Source: JASBZA01 sp964345295 (lineage in GTDB: Bacteria; Bacillota; Clostridia; Saccharofermentanales; Fastidiosipilaceae). From it: a stretch of DNA of 64,000 nucleotides. The position numbers and the translations under genes were made by a program. Positions 55,082-64,000 of the stretch are shown here, piece after piece (position 1 is the first letter of the stretch; every line of letters starts with the position of its first letter). The notes beneath the pieces were generated by a model, which did no database searches, had not been told where the DNA came from, and saw only the letters and a program-made list of their open reading frames with translations. The stretch covers positions 1 through 64,000 of the forward strand of contig CAYFQG010000005.1 in assembly GCA_964345295.1 (NCBI GenBank), written 5' to 3'.

Positions 55082-56683
55082 TTATTCGATAATGGACTCT
55101 TCCCAGATAGAATTACCTTCTAAACCCATCACCTTGCAGACGGTTTTGGCCACGTTGGCCAGGCCGAATTCGCCTTCTTTAATCTTCCAGTCATGGTCCG
55201 GATCGACAATAATGAAGGGAACCGGATTGAGCGAGTGCGAGGTCTTGGGCACATCGGGCTGATCCTCGGACTTTTTCTTCTGATACATATCATCGGCATT
55301 ACCGTGGTCTGCCGTTACCAAAACAGCGTAACCGTTTTTGGCCGCCGCTTCGATAATACGACCTAAGGCCAGGTCTACCGCTTCTACAGCCATTCTGGCC
55401 GCATTAAAGACGCCGGTGTGGCCAACCATGTCGCCGTTTGCAAAGTTGCAGCGAATGAAGCCGTAATCATCGGAACTTTCCATAGCCAGGATAACTTCAT
55501 CGGCAATCTCTGCAGACTTCATCCAAGGTCTTTCTTCAAAAGGTACGAGATCCGAAGGAATCTCGACATAACGTTCATAGCGTTCATCGACATAACCGGA
55601 CCGGTTACCGTTCCAGAAATAGGTAACGTGACCGTACTTCTGAGTCTCGGATACGGCAAACTCGTTAATCTTTTGGTCTACCAAGTACTCGGTCAAGGTG
55701 TGCTTGATTTCGGGAGGATTGACCAAGAAGTGGGAAGGAATGTGCAGGTCACCGTCATATTCCAGCATACCGGCATAGAAAACATCGGGCTTTCTAATGC
55801 GATCGAAATAAGGGAATTCCTCATCTTCAAAGGCCATAGAAATCTCGATTGCCCGGTCACCTCTGAAGTTAAAGAAGACCACGCTGTCGCCGTCTTCAAT
55901 AGCACCCACGGGCTTGCCGTCTTGGGCAATTACAAAGCCCGGCAGGTCTTGGTCCATCTTACCGGTCTCTTCACGTAATGCATTGTAGGCTTCGGCTGCC
56001 GAAGCGAATTGACGACCTTCACCTAACACGTGGGTCTGCCAGCCGCGATGGACCATGCCCCAATCGGCCTTATAACGGTCCATCGTAATGCTCATACGGC
56101 CGCCGCCGGAAGCAAAGCAGACATCAAAATCCGCGTCTCTTAAGCCGGAGAAGAAATTCTCCATATCCTCGATATATTCCATACCGGAGGTAGGAGGAAC
56201 ATCACGGCCGTCCAATAGCGCATGAACTCTGACCTTGGCCACACCCTCCGCCTTGGCCTCTTTAATAAGGGCCTTGAGGTGGCTGATATGGGAGTGGACA
56301 TTACCGTCGGACAAAAGGCCCAAGAAGTGCAAGGTTCCATTGTGGGTCTTGACCTGGTCTACCAGAGCCTTCCAAGTATCCGAGGCAAAAATTCTGCCGG
56401 ATGCAATCGACTTGTTGACTAATTTAGCACCCTGAGCGTAGATTTGGCCACTGCCCAAAGCATTGTGGCCGACCTCGCTGTTACCCATATCGCCGTCACC
56501 GGGAAGACCGACGGCTACACCGTGGGCCTTAATATGGGTATGGGGGCAAGTTGCAAACAAATGATCCAAGACCGGTGTCTTGGCCGCTCTTACGGCGTCG
56601 CCGTGAGCCTTGCTCTCGGGAGCCAAGCCCACACCGTCCATAATGACTAGTACTGTTTTACGAATTCCATTTCCTTCACTCAT
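55082..56683 (-). CDS. gpmI: 2,3-bisphosphoglycerate-independent phosphoglycerate mutase
   Basis: A 533-residue alkaline-phosphatase superfamily enzyme interconverting 3- and 2-phosphoglycerate. The nucleophile serine is in GDGDMGNSEVGHNALGSGQ and the metal sites in VLVIMDGVGL and VLVTADHGNADDM. The length is normal. Its product is the substrate of enolase, encoded nearby on the other strand. Confidence 0.95.
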   Translation of the reverse strand: MSEGNGIRKTVLVIMDGVGLAPESKAHGDAVRAAKTPVLDHLFATCPHTHIKAHGVAVGLPGDGDMGNSEVGHNALGSGQIYAQGAKLVNKSIASGRIFASDTWKALVDQVKTHNGTLHFLGLLSDGNVHSHISHLKALIKEAKAEGVAKVRVHALLDGRDVPPTSGMEYIEDMENFFSGLRDADFDVCFASGGGRMSITMDRYKADWGMVHRGWQTHVLGEGRQFASAAEAYNALREETGKMDQDLPGFVIAQDGKPVGAIEDGDSVVFFNFRGDRAIEISMAFEDEEFPYFDRIRKPDVFYAGMLEYDGDLHIPSHFLVNPPEIKHTLTEYLVDQKINEFAVSETQKYGHVTYFWNGNRSGYVDERYERYVEIPSDLVPFEERPWMKSAEIADEVILAMESSDDYGFIRCNFANGDMVGHTGVFNAARMAVEAVDLALGRIIEAAAKNGYAVLVTADHGNADDMYQKKKSEDQPDVPKTSHSLNPVPFIIVDPDHDWKIKEGEFGLANVAKTVCKVMGLEGNSIWEESIIE

Positions 56684-56752
56684 ATAAATTACCTCGATAT
56701 TTCAATCTTATTTGTTAAGACAAGACGTATGCGCTTTATGATAGCACTAGGC

Positions 56753-58747
56753 CTATAAGATTTCCTCTTCAATCCGGGCCAAAATCTTATCTGCGGTAAA
56801 GCCGAAGTAGTCGAAAACTTCATCAGCCGGGCCGGATGTTCCGAAGTCCTCTAGCGAAATAGACAAGCCCTCCAAACCGACATAGCGCTCCCAACCGAAA
56901 GCAACACCGGCTTCGATGGAAACACGTTTACAGGACGCCTTGGGCAGGACCTCTTCTTTATAAGCTTGGTCTTGCTCTTCAAAGACTTCCCAGCAAGGCA
57001 TAGAAACAAGACGTACGGATTGACCCTTGGCGGCCAAAGCCTTAAACACATCTAAGGCCAGACCGACTTCAGAGCCCGTCGCCATCAAAATCAAGTCGGG
57101 CTTAGCGTCCTTAACATTTGCCTCTTCCAGAATATAAGCACCCTTAGAAGCCTTCTCAAACGTACTGTTCTCTAAAACCGGCAAGGACTGACGGGTCAAA
57201 GACAAGACGGTAGGACCGGCTGTATCCCAAGCTGCATAGGCGGCAGCTAATTCTTTGGCATCGGCAGGTCTCCAGAAGTTCAGACGAGGAATAGATCTTA
57301 AAGCCTGATAGTGTTCGACCGGCTGGTGGGTTTCACCGTCTTCACCGACACCTATGGAGTCGTGGGTGTAGACGAAAACCGTAGGGATTTCCATCAAGGC
57401 CGCCATTCTCAGTGTGTGACGCATATAGTCCGAGAAGACCATGAAGGTCGCACAGTAGCTGTGGAGGCCCGATAAGGTCAGGCCGTTGGCAATAGCACCC
57501 ATGGCATGCTCTCTGACGCCGAAATGAATATTTTGGCCGGAGAAATCTTCGGGATTGATGAAGCCGCTGTTCTTAAGCGTGGTCTTGTTGGAGCCGGCCA
57601 GGTCGGCGGATCCGCCAATCAGGAGCTGATCGGCCTCGGCCCAGCGATTCAGGAAGACATTGGATAAATTACGGGTTGCATCGGCTTTCTCGGGATAGTC
57701 CAAGAAGCCCTCCACATTGGCCAGGTAAGGTGCAGTACCGTCCAGGTAGTTTTCTAAGAGTCTGGATTGCTCCGTATCTTCTTTAATATAAGCTTCGGCC
57801 ATCTTCATCCAAGCCTCGGCCTTTTCACGGCCCTCATCCTGGAGTTTTCTCGTATAGGCCAAAACCTCGTCACTGACAAAGAAATGCTTATCGGGGTCTA
57901 AGCCCAGAGCTTCCTTAGTCTTCTTTACATTCTCTTCACCTAAAGGCGCGCCGTGCGACTTGCTGGTATCGACCAAGGGAGAAGCAAAGCCGATCTTAGT
58001 CTTCACTTCGATTAAAGAAGGTTTGTCCGTGACTTTTTTGGCCTTCTCGATAGCCTTGCCGATTTCATCTAAATCGTTGCCGTCTTTGACCAAGTGATAG
58101 TCCCAGCCGTAAGCCTCATAACGTTCGCCTACATTTTCTCTCCAAGCCTGGCTGGTCCTGCCGTCGATGGTAATCTCATTGGAATCGTAAAGAACAATCA
58201 AATGACCTAAGCCTAAATAGCCGGCCAAAGAAGAAGCCTCGGAGCTAATACCTTCCATGAGGCAGCCGTCTCCGGCGTATACATAAGTATAGTGATTAAA
58301 AAGCGGATACTCTTCTGTGTTAAAGAGCGAAGCCAGATGCCTCTCACCTATTGCCATACCGACTGCCGTAGCCAAGCCTTGTCCCAAGGGGCCGGTAGTC
58401 ATCTCCACACCTCTGGCAGGATCTAAGTCGGGGTGGCCGGGGGTCCTGGAACCTAATTGGCGGAAATGTTCCAGGTCGTCCAGGGTATAATCAAAGCCGA
58501 AAAGATACGATAAGGAATAAAGCATGGCCGATGCGTGTCCGGCCGATAAGATGAAACGGTCGCGATTGGGCCACTTGCCCCAATCCGGGCTAAAAGTCAT
58601 ATGCTCGGCCCAAAGTTCGTAAACCATGGGAGTCGCGCCTAGGGGTGCACCCGGATGTCCCGAGTTCGCCTTCTGGACCTGATCAATGGCCAAGCCTCTG
58701 GCCTGGTTGACCGCTTGTAAATCCAACTCTCTATTCTTCTTTGCCAT
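56753..58747 (-). CDS. tkt: Transketolase
   Basis: A 664-residue thiamine diphosphate enzyme of the pentose phosphate pathway. Motifs: DQVQKANSGHPGAPLGATPM, the TPP fold GDGCLMEGISSEASSLAG, and GVREHAMGAIANGL in the pyrimidine domain. AAGGAGG precedes the ATG and a promoter lies at 58775-58803. It stands upstream of gpmI after a 69-base gap. Confidence 0.96.
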   Translation of the reverse strand: MAKKNRELDLQAVNQARGLAIDQVQKANSGHPGAPLGATPMVYELWAEHMTFSPDWGKWPNRDRFILSAGHASAMLYSLSYLFGFDYTLDDLEHFRQLGSRTPGHPDLDPARGVEMTTGPLGQGLATAVGMAIGERHLASLFNTEEYPLFNHYTYVYAGDGCLMEGISSEASSLAGYLGLGHLIVLYDSNEITIDGRTSQAWRENVGERYEAYGWDYHLVKDGNDLDEIGKAIEKAKKVTDKPSLIEVKTKIGFASPLVDTSKSHGAPLGEENVKKTKEALGLDPDKHFFVSDEVLAYTRKLQDEGREKAEAWMKMAEAYIKEDTEQSRLLENYLDGTAPYLANVEGFLDYPEKADATRNLSNVFLNRWAEADQLLIGGSADLAGSNKTTLKNSGFINPEDFSGQNIHFGVREHAMGAIANGLTLSGLHSYCATFMVFSDYMRHTLRMAALMEIPTVFVYTHDSIGVGEDGETHQPVEHYQALRSIPRLNFWRPADAKELAAAYAAWDTAGPTVLSLTRQSLPVLENSTFEKASKGAYILEEANVKDAKPDLILMATGSEVGLALDVFKALAAKGQSVRLVSMPCWEVFEEQDQAYKEEVLPKASCKRVSIEAGVAFGWERYVGLEGLSISLEDFGTSGPADEVFDYFGFTADKILARIEEEIL

Positions 58748-58774
58748 ATTATTGCCTCCTTGAAAATCTCTTTA

Positions 58775-58803
58775 AGTTTAGCAAGCTAAGAGTCTGCAAG
58801 CAA
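58775..58803 (-). promoter_or_regulatory. Candidate promoter of tkt
   Basis: On the minus strand TTGCTT (58798-58803), a 17-base spacer and TAAACT (58775-58780) lie 28 bases before the transketolase start codon. Confidence 0.5.
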
Positions 58804-58807
58804 ACCT

Positions 58808-59587
58808 CTATTTCTTGTATTTTGTCAAAATCTGCTCTATTTTTGCTACCGCATCATCCATCAAAGGATAACCCATACGAACAATATCAGCAGGGGCATC
58901 CGCCATCAGAAATTTGTGACCGGCATAGTCCAACATGCCCAGGTCGTTATATTGGTCTCCCAAGGCATAGGTATGGTCAGCCGGCACGCCTATGGTCCGG
59001 CCTAATTTGGCCAAAGCATGGCCCTTATCGGACGAGTTAATATCAATCCAGTGAGGACCCGAAACGGTCACGTGAAAATAATCCGGCAGAGCCTTGGCCA
59101 AAGCCGGATAGGCCTTGAAGGAACCTTCAGCACAATAAACCGAAACTTTCACAATGTCTTCCTTAATCTCGTCCAAGTCGGAAACAATGCTGACCTTATT
59201 GCCCATGCTGCGGACCTCATTATGGAAAATTTCGTTATCGCCCCACAAAACAGAGCCGTTGGACGTCGAGACCATCAGCTCGGATTGTATCTCCTCGGGG
59301 ATGGCATCTAAGATAATTCGGCAAGTCTCCTTATCGAAATTCGATTCGTAAAGCTTCTCATCCTGATAATAAATTTGGCCGCCGTTGGTGCTGATAAAGT
59401 AAACCTCATCTTTCACCGGGCCGAAAAGGCGAAGGAGGCTGGCATAGTCCCTTCCGCTGGCAACGGCAAAAGCCACATCCAAGTCGGAAGCCATACCCAC
59501 AAGTTCGAATACTAGCTCGGGGATACCGTCCATACCGTACAAAAGTAACGTTCCGTCTACATCGGTTGCAATTAGGGCACGGGGCAT
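58808..59587 (-). CDS. Cof-type HAD-superfamily hydrolase
   Basis: A 259-residue phosphatase. The nucleophile Asp is in IATDVDGTLL at the N-terminus (DxD type) and the distal metal site is ALGDQYNDLGML; the middle is the type IIB cap. Such enzymes dephosphorylate sugar phosphates or cofactors; the substrate cannot be told. It lies upstream of tkt on the same strand. Confidence 0.9.
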   Translation of the reverse strand: MPRALIATDVDGTLLLYGMDGIPELVFELVGMASDLDVAFAVASGRDYASLLRLFGPVKDEVYFISTNGGQIYYQDEKLYESNFDKETCRIILDAIPEEIQSELMVSTSNGSVLWGDNEIFHNEVRSMGNKVSIVSDLDEIKEDIVKVSVYCAEGSFKAYPALAKALPDYFHVTVSGPHWIDINSSDKGHALAKLGRTIGVPADHTYALGDQYNDLGMLDYAGHKFLMADAPADIVRMGYPLMDDAVAKIEQILTKYKK

Positions 59588-59662
59588 AAAAAATCCTCTT
59601 TCTTCGGTATTTTTGACGGATTTATAGTAACACAGGAAGCCTAGGTCCCGCCGTTCCGGAGC

Positions 59663-60445
59663 TTACTTAAGGGTCTTGCTAAGGCGTTCTTTGATCTGGT
59701 CCAGGGTCTCGGTAAAATGCCTTGAAGTGGCATGGGGATTTCGTTTAAGAAGTCTGCGGGCTCTTTGCACGGCATTGTCGCTCATCTTGTCATAGGAAAG
59801 CTGGAGGTGTTTCACCGTCTCTCTCAGGTCGTCCAAGTTTTCACTGATGTCTTCATTTAAGACCTTTACCCGTTCGGCCAAACTCTCTCGAACCGCTTCC
59901 ACATCGGCATAGCGCTTGAGAAGGCTCTTCAAGTCCAAAGCATCCTGGACGGATTTGGTCGTATCGATGGCCAAAGCCAGCAAGAGCACTAAGCCCCAAA
60001 TCCGGTCCCAAGGCTCAACGATATTTGTAATCAGATTCTCAACAGGCGGATTCACCGCATAAACCAGGAACAAAGAAAAGACACCCCAAACCAAACTCAC
60101 GGAAGGGGCAATATAACCTCGAACATTAAAGCGCAGATGGCTGTAGTCCCAATAACGGACCTTAAACAAGGCCTCCATAAGCAGGCCTGTAATAAGTTCC
60201 AAAATACTGGCGCTCACCGCACCCAGGATGAACACCCAATACCAATAATCCCGAACGCCGGAAGTTGATAATAAGATAATGAGGGCACCGAAGCCGTATA
60301 TAGGAATTATAGGGCCAAAGAGAAAGCCGCGGTTCTGAGCCTTTTGCTCTTTTATCGAAACATAAGAAACTTCCCAAATCCAGCCTATAAAGGCATAAAA
60401 GAAAAAAGCCAGTACCCATTGGGTAGGACTGTACTGTATCGGCAT
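59663..60445 (-). CDS. Membrane protein of the PF06541 (putative ABC permease, CmpB-like) family
   Basis: About 260 residues: four to five N-terminal membrane segments (FFYAFIGWIWEVSYVSIKEQ is the family mark, with RGFLFGPIIPIYGFG), followed by a cytoplasmic coiled-coil tail of about 100 residues. The function is unknown. I chose ATG 60445, 12 bases after AAGGAG; the upstream ATG at 60478 is part of a TATAAT box and has no binding site. It is divergent from the yitT-like gene. Confidence 0.8.
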   Translation of the reverse strand: MPIQYSPTQWVLAFFFYAFIGWIWEVSYVSIKEQKAQNRGFLFGPIIPIYGFGALIILLSTSGVRDYWYWVFILGAVSASILELITGLLMEALFKVRYWDYSHLRFNVRGYIAPSVSLVWGVFSLFLVYAVNPPVENLITNIVEPWDRIWGLVLLLALAIDTTKSVQDALDLKSLLKRYADVEAVRESLAERVKVLNEDISENLDDLRETVKHLQLSYDKMSDNAVQRARRLLKRNPHATSRHFTETLDQIKERLSKTLK

Positions 60446-60586
60446 AGTTGCTGTGTTCTCCTTGATAATTTGCCACATTATAGCACCGAAAATTTAAAAA
60501 TTGTTTAGGGCTGATGGGTCCATAGCATTATTTGTGACTTTGGCCTAAAATCATAGCTATTATTGGCAATGTGAGGGAGGCTAGAC

Positions 60587-61528
60587 ATGGCAGACAAAAA
60601 ATCGGAAGAAAGTCCGATGGACAAGTTTCCAAAGAAAAAAGAGGCGAATTTTAAGGTTTCCTATGAACCGGCCAAATTCCACACCGGTCTAGCCTGGCGC
60701 TTCTTGCAGGTCTGTATGGGAGCGGGGCTGACGGCTCTTGCCATGAACCTCTTTGTCGAACCGGCCGGACTCTTGCCGGCCGGCTTTATGGGCTTAAGTA
60801 AGCTTATCCAGCGTATTGTTTTGGACCAAACGGGCATCCATATCTCCTATGCCCTACTGAATATTTCCTTAAACCTCATTCCCGCCATTTATGCCTTCTT
60901 TAATATAGGGCGTAAATTCCTGATGCTGTCGGTTTCCGCCATGGTCCTCTCCAGTATCTTGATTGACCTTTTACCGGTCTTCCCTATTACCCATGACATC
61001 TTGCTGGCCACGGTCTTTGCCGGTGTCATCAACGGAATCGGCCTTAGCATCATCTTGAACGCCAATGCCTGTGGCGGCGGTACCGACTTCATCGCCATGT
61101 CCGTCTCTAATAAGAAAAACATTACCATCTGGAACGAGGTCATGATTTTCAGTGTTATTATCCTGACCGTATCGGCTATTTATTTTGATGTGGATAAGGC
61201 CCTTTATTCTATTATCTTCCAGTTCATTTCCACTCAGATGATTAACTTAGGTCACTTGAGATACCAGAGACGGACTTGTTTTGTTGTCACGCCGGACCCG
61301 GAACCTTTGGCCCAGGAGTTGATGAAAATCACCCGCCACGGTATTACCTGCTTCAAAGGCATGGGCGCTTACAGCGGCAACGACCAATACATGCTCTACA
61401 TGGTGGTCAGCCGGACCGATATCCCCAAAATCAAGCGTTATTTGGCACAAAATGCCCCCCATACCTTCCTAAACGTTACCGATTCGGAACAGCTGGGGGG
61501 GAACTTCTTCGTCGAACCTATGGATTAA
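60587..61528 (+). CDS. YitT-family membrane protein
   Basis: A 313-residue protein with five to six membrane segments (DUF161; GLTALAMNLFVEPAGLLPAG is the first) and a C-terminal DUF2179 domain (YMLYMVVSRTDIPKIKRYLA). The function of the family is not established. GAGGGAGG lies seven bases before the ATG. The N-terminus has about 40 polar residues before the first membrane segment, slightly longer than usual. Confidence 0.85.
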   Translation: MADKKSEESPMDKFPKKKEANFKVSYEPAKFHTGLAWRFLQVCMGAGLTALAMNLFVEPAGLLPAGFMGLSKLIQRIVLDQTGIHISYALLNISLNLIPAIYAFFNIGRKFLMLSVSAMVLSSILIDLLPVFPITHDILLATVFAGVINGIGLSIILNANACGGGTDFIAMSVSNKKNITIWNEVMIFSVIILTVSAIYFDVDKALYSIIFQFISTQMINLGHLRYQRRTCFVVTPDPEPLAQELMKITRHGITCFKGMGAYSGNDQYMLYMVVSRTDIPKIKRYLAQNAPHTFLNVTDSEQLGGNFFVEPMD

Positions 61529-61530
61529 AC

Positions 61531-62877
61531 TTAGGCTTCGTCACCTGCCACTTGCATGCGGTCAACGAGGACCGATGCCATGACATGGTTGGGCATACAA
61601 AAATCGGAGTCGGATCCGACTGCCGTAATATGAGCCAGGAGCTCCAACAAATTACCGGCTACGGTCACTTGGTTGACGGGCCGGTCTTTTTTGCCGTCCT
61701 TGATGAGGAAGCCCTGGGCCGGCAAGGAGAAGTCACCGCTCACCTGATTTAAGCCCGAATGAAGGCCTTGGAGCGATGTAATATAAAAGCCTTGGCCCGC
61801 TTCACGGAAAAGCTCCTCCTGAGATTTAGTTTCGCCGGTGGTTTCTAATACCAGACAGGTCGCACCGGGACCTTGCGAACCCTTATAGGATCTACGGCAG
61901 TTGCCCTTGCGGTTGACACCTTCTTTGGCCGCGGTTTCAATGTCGTAGAAATAGTTCTCTAAAACACCGTCACGGATGAGATAGGTCGGCTCCATGGCCA
62001 CACCTTCTCCGTCGAAATTCTTATTTCTGGCAGCCTCGGGATGAAGCGGATTGTCCACCAGGCTTAGGACCGAACTTCCGACCTTCTGACCCAGTTTACC
62101 GCGTAGAAGGGACATGCCCTTCTGGACCTGGTCGGCCGAGAGCGATGAGGCGAAGGCACTCATGAGGCTGGCCACAACTTTTCGGTCTAAGACCACCTTG
62201 TACGTTCCGCTGCTAAGGCTCTTGCCGCCAAAATTCTCTTGAGCCTCGGTAACGGCCTCCCGAGCCATTTCATCTAAGTCTAAATCGGCCGGGTCTTTCA
62301 TCAAGCGAAGCGAGACACCGTTTTCCATGGCATCGCCTTGAGCCATGACTACATAATTGAAAACCAGGGCATAACTGTAGGAAGCCTCTCGGTCTAAGCC
62401 TAAGCTGTTTTTAATGAGCGTCCGGCCCCGCTCGGCGGAAACGCTGGACGATACCACACGGACTTGGTCGGTCAAATCTAAGGTTTTGTCGGCTAAGGTG
62501 CGGCAAATATCCAAGAATAACTGAGGATCCATATCCGCTGCTTTTTTATAAGGAAGTTTGGCTAAGGTCTCGCCTTCTTCCGGTTTATGGAGACTCTTAT
62601 AAGGTTTGGCTTCGCATACGGCCAAATTGTCTTCCAAGAGGTCCAGCATTGGGTCAATCAAATCTTCCGAAATATGCTCCGAATAGGTCTCCGCCCAGAG
62701 ATCCCCTCTTCGAACAGTGATTGAAAAACCCGCCTCCTCGGACAGCTCGTACTGGTCCAAGTCCTTGTTGTAGTATTCGATACTCAAAGCCTCCGAGGAC
62801 TCTATAAACACTTCCGCTTCGTCAAATCTGGCTTTGGCCTTCTCTAACGTTAAGTCTGCTATTTTTCGGTAATCCAT
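61531..62877 (-). CDS. pmbA: PmbA/TldE-family protein (inactive partner of TldD)
   Basis: About 448 residues. It partners with TldD in a heterodimeric metalloprotease that cleaves unfolded or modified peptides. The start is ATG 62877 (MDYRKIADLTLEKAKARFDE) with GGGAGGG upstream; longer in-frame extension into tldD is rejected. It lacks the HExxxH zinc motif, as expected for the E partner. It follows tldD after 23 bases. Confidence 0.9.
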   Translation of the reverse strand: MDYRKIADLTLEKAKARFDEAEVFIESSEALSIEYYNKDLDQYELSEEAGFSITVRRGDLWAETYSEHISEDLIDPMLDLLEDNLAVCEAKPYKSLHKPEEGETLAKLPYKKAADMDPQLFLDICRTLADKTLDLTDQVRVVSSSVSAERGRTLIKNSLGLDREASYSYALVFNYVVMAQGDAMENGVSLRLMKDPADLDLDEMAREAVTEAQENFGGKSLSSGTYKVVLDRKVVASLMSAFASSLSADQVQKGMSLLRGKLGQKVGSSVLSLVDNPLHPEAARNKNFDGEGVAMEPTYLIRDGVLENYFYDIETAAKEGVNRKGNCRRSYKGSQGPGATCLVLETTGETKSQEELFREAGQGFYITSLQGLHSGLNQVSGDFSLPAQGFLIKDGKKDRPVNQVTVAGNLLELLAHITAVGSDSDFCMPNHVMASVLVDRMQVAGDEA

Positions 62878-62900
62878 TTTTCCCTCCCTTAAAGTCGGCT

Positions 62901-64000
62901 CTAGCGACCGCCCACGGTCAGTTGGCTGATACGCAGAGGCGGCTGGCCTACATTGGCCGGAATCATGCCCGAGCCGGCACCACACATGCCCTGGCCGAGC
63001 TTGAGCTCTTGGCCTACCATGTCGATTTTCTGTAAAACTTCCAAACCGGTACCGATTAGGCTGGCGCCCCGAACCGGCTTGGTGATTTTGCCGTCTTCAA
63101 TGAGATAGCCTTCCATAACGGCAAAGTTGAAAGCTCCGGTCGTAATATCGACCGAGCCGCCGCCCATGGATTTAGCATAAAGGCCATAGGGGGTAGCTTT
63201 GATAATCTCTTCTCGGGTCGATGTGCCTGCATCAATAAAGGTATTGTTCATTCTGGAGGTAGGGGCATAACGATAAGACTCTCGCCTGGAAGATCCGGTA
63301 GATGCCATACCCATGCGCTTACCGTTAAGGCCGTCCACCAAATAAGACTTCAGGACCCCATTTTCGATAAGGACATTACGCTTAGTGGGCGTCCCTTCAT
63401 CGTCTACATTTAAAGTCCCCCAGCCGTTGGGGATTGTGCCGTCGTCTATGGCCGTAACCAGGGGTGATGCCACCTGCTCTCCCAACTTATCGGTATAAAC
63501 GGAAATTTTCTTAGAAACGAAGGATGCTTCCAGGCCGTGACCGCAAGCCTCATGGAAGAGCACCCCGCCGAAACCGTTATCCATAATAACCGGCATAGCT
63601 CCGGCCGGCGCATAATCGGCATGGGCCATTGTCTTAGCAATACGGGAAGCTTCGCGGGCAATGGCTTCTACATCGTGCTCTTCGAAGAACTCGAAACCTT
63701 GGCCGGCACCCGGTCCGTAGTAACCGGTTTGCATCTCATTATGAACACTGGCTACGGAGCTTACCATGTAACGCGTCCTGGTCCTGGTGTCTTCTGTCCA
63801 CAAACCTTGGCTGTTGGCAATAAGGACATGCTGGGTATGGTCCAGGTAGTCTACCTTGGCCTGGCTGATAATCGGATCATAGGCCAAAGCCGCCTTATAG
63901 CCTCTTTCTAATAGATCCAATTTCTTCTTCAAAGGAACCGAGCCCGGCCTAATCTTAATAGGAAGAAGTTTACCTTCAGGTAAAGCATTAAAGGCCAGGG
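62901..64000 (-). CDS. tldD: TldD-family metalloprotease (5' end beyond the window)
   Basis: The reading frame stays open to the right edge, so the N-terminus is missing; about 366 residues are visible of a family length near 460-480. The zinc motif is HEACGHGLEASF (HExxxH) in the visible part. With PmbA/TldE it forms a protease known for processing microcins and other small modified peptides. The first visible residues are LAFNALPEGKLLPIKIRPGS, in frame with the catalytic domain. Confidence 0.92.
   Translation of the reverse strand, partial: LAFNALPEGKLLPIKIRPGSVPLKKKLDLLERGYKAALAYDPIISQAKVDYLDHTQHVLIANSQGLWTEDTRTRTRYMVSSVASVHNEMQTGYYGPGAGQGFEFFEEHDVEAIAREASRIAKTMAHADYAPAGAMPVIMDNGFGGVLFHEACGHGLEASFVSKKISVYTDKLGEQVASPLVTAIDDGTIPNGWGTLNVDDEGTPTKRNVLIENGVLKSYLVDGLNGKRMGMASTGSSRRESYRYAPTSRMNNTFIDAGTSTREEIIKATPYGLYAKSMGGGSVDITTGAFNFAVMEGYLIEDGKITKPVRGASLIGTGLEVLQKIDMVGQELKLGQGMCGAGSGMIPANVGQPPLRISQLTVGGR

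Overview
The window is a 64 kb piece of a low-to-mid GC Bacillota chromosome, most likely an anaerobic member of class Clostridia. The evidence is the complete S10-spc-alpha ribosomal cluster in Firmicute order ending in ecfA-ecfT-truA, a zinc-type S14, a four-cysteine S4, a four-cysteine Adk lid, a Clostridia-style L17 with a large insertion, and AGGAGG ribosome binding sites throughout. The genus cannot be named from the sequence. Two runs of exactly ten N inside one gene show that this is a scaffolded draft or metagenome assembly. Nearly all genes are on the minus strand; no tRNA, rRNA, CRISPR array, insertion sequence or prophage was seen.

Layout by position. (1) 1-6.5 kb: a pectin/rhamnogalacturonan locus with a partial rhamnogalacturonan acetylesterase, a lipoprotein-plus-two-permease importer of the LplABC/YtcQ-YteP-YtcP type, a pectin methylesterase without a signal peptide, and a LacI-type repressor with a perfect AACGATATCGTT palindrome before the importer. 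(2) 6.5-10.7 kb: an envelope polysaccharide O-acetylation operon (GDSL lipoprotein, DUF4358 lipoprotein, MBOAT acyltransferase, DHHW protein) behind a clear promoter. (3) 10.7-15.5 kb: tatD, a one-chain cyclophilin-methionyl-tRNA synthetase fusion, and pncB. (4) 15.5-19 kb: truA, ecfT and a single gene carrying both ECF ATPases. (5) 19-35.3 kb: the whole ribosomal protein cluster (rplQ back to rpsJ) with rpoA, infA, map, adk and secY, a strong promoter, a structured 5' leader and an internal terminator. (6) 35.3-43.1 kb: hslO, a methyltransferase, a gap-broken ctpA, an M23 murein hydrolase, ftsX, ftsE and a PucR/CdaR-type regulator. (7) 43.2-51 kb: a UgpC/MsmK-type sugar ATPase, a GNAT protein, a DMT exporter, alr, thioredoxin, an orphan lipoprotein, metA and a uridine-kinase-like protein. 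(8) 51.1-64 kb: eno on the plus strand, an unrecognised gene, a MATE exporter, gpmI, tkt, a Cof-type phosphatase, a PF06541 membrane protein, yitT-like, and the pmbA/tldD pair running off the edge.

How the parts fit: the importer in region 1 has no ATPase of its own, and the MsmX-like ATPase in region 7 is a natural partner; imported esterified oligogalacturonides would then be de-esterified inside the cell. eno, gpmI and tkt serve central carbon flow. The FtsEX-M23-CtpA set acts in septal wall hydrolysis.

Most unusual: the cyclophilin-MetRS fusion, and a palindromic motif TTTGGCC/GGCCAAA that I count by eye about 100 times where about 8 are expected by chance. Other points are the fused EcfA1-EcfA2, the S10-operon leader, and the scrambled sequence around the ctpA gaps.
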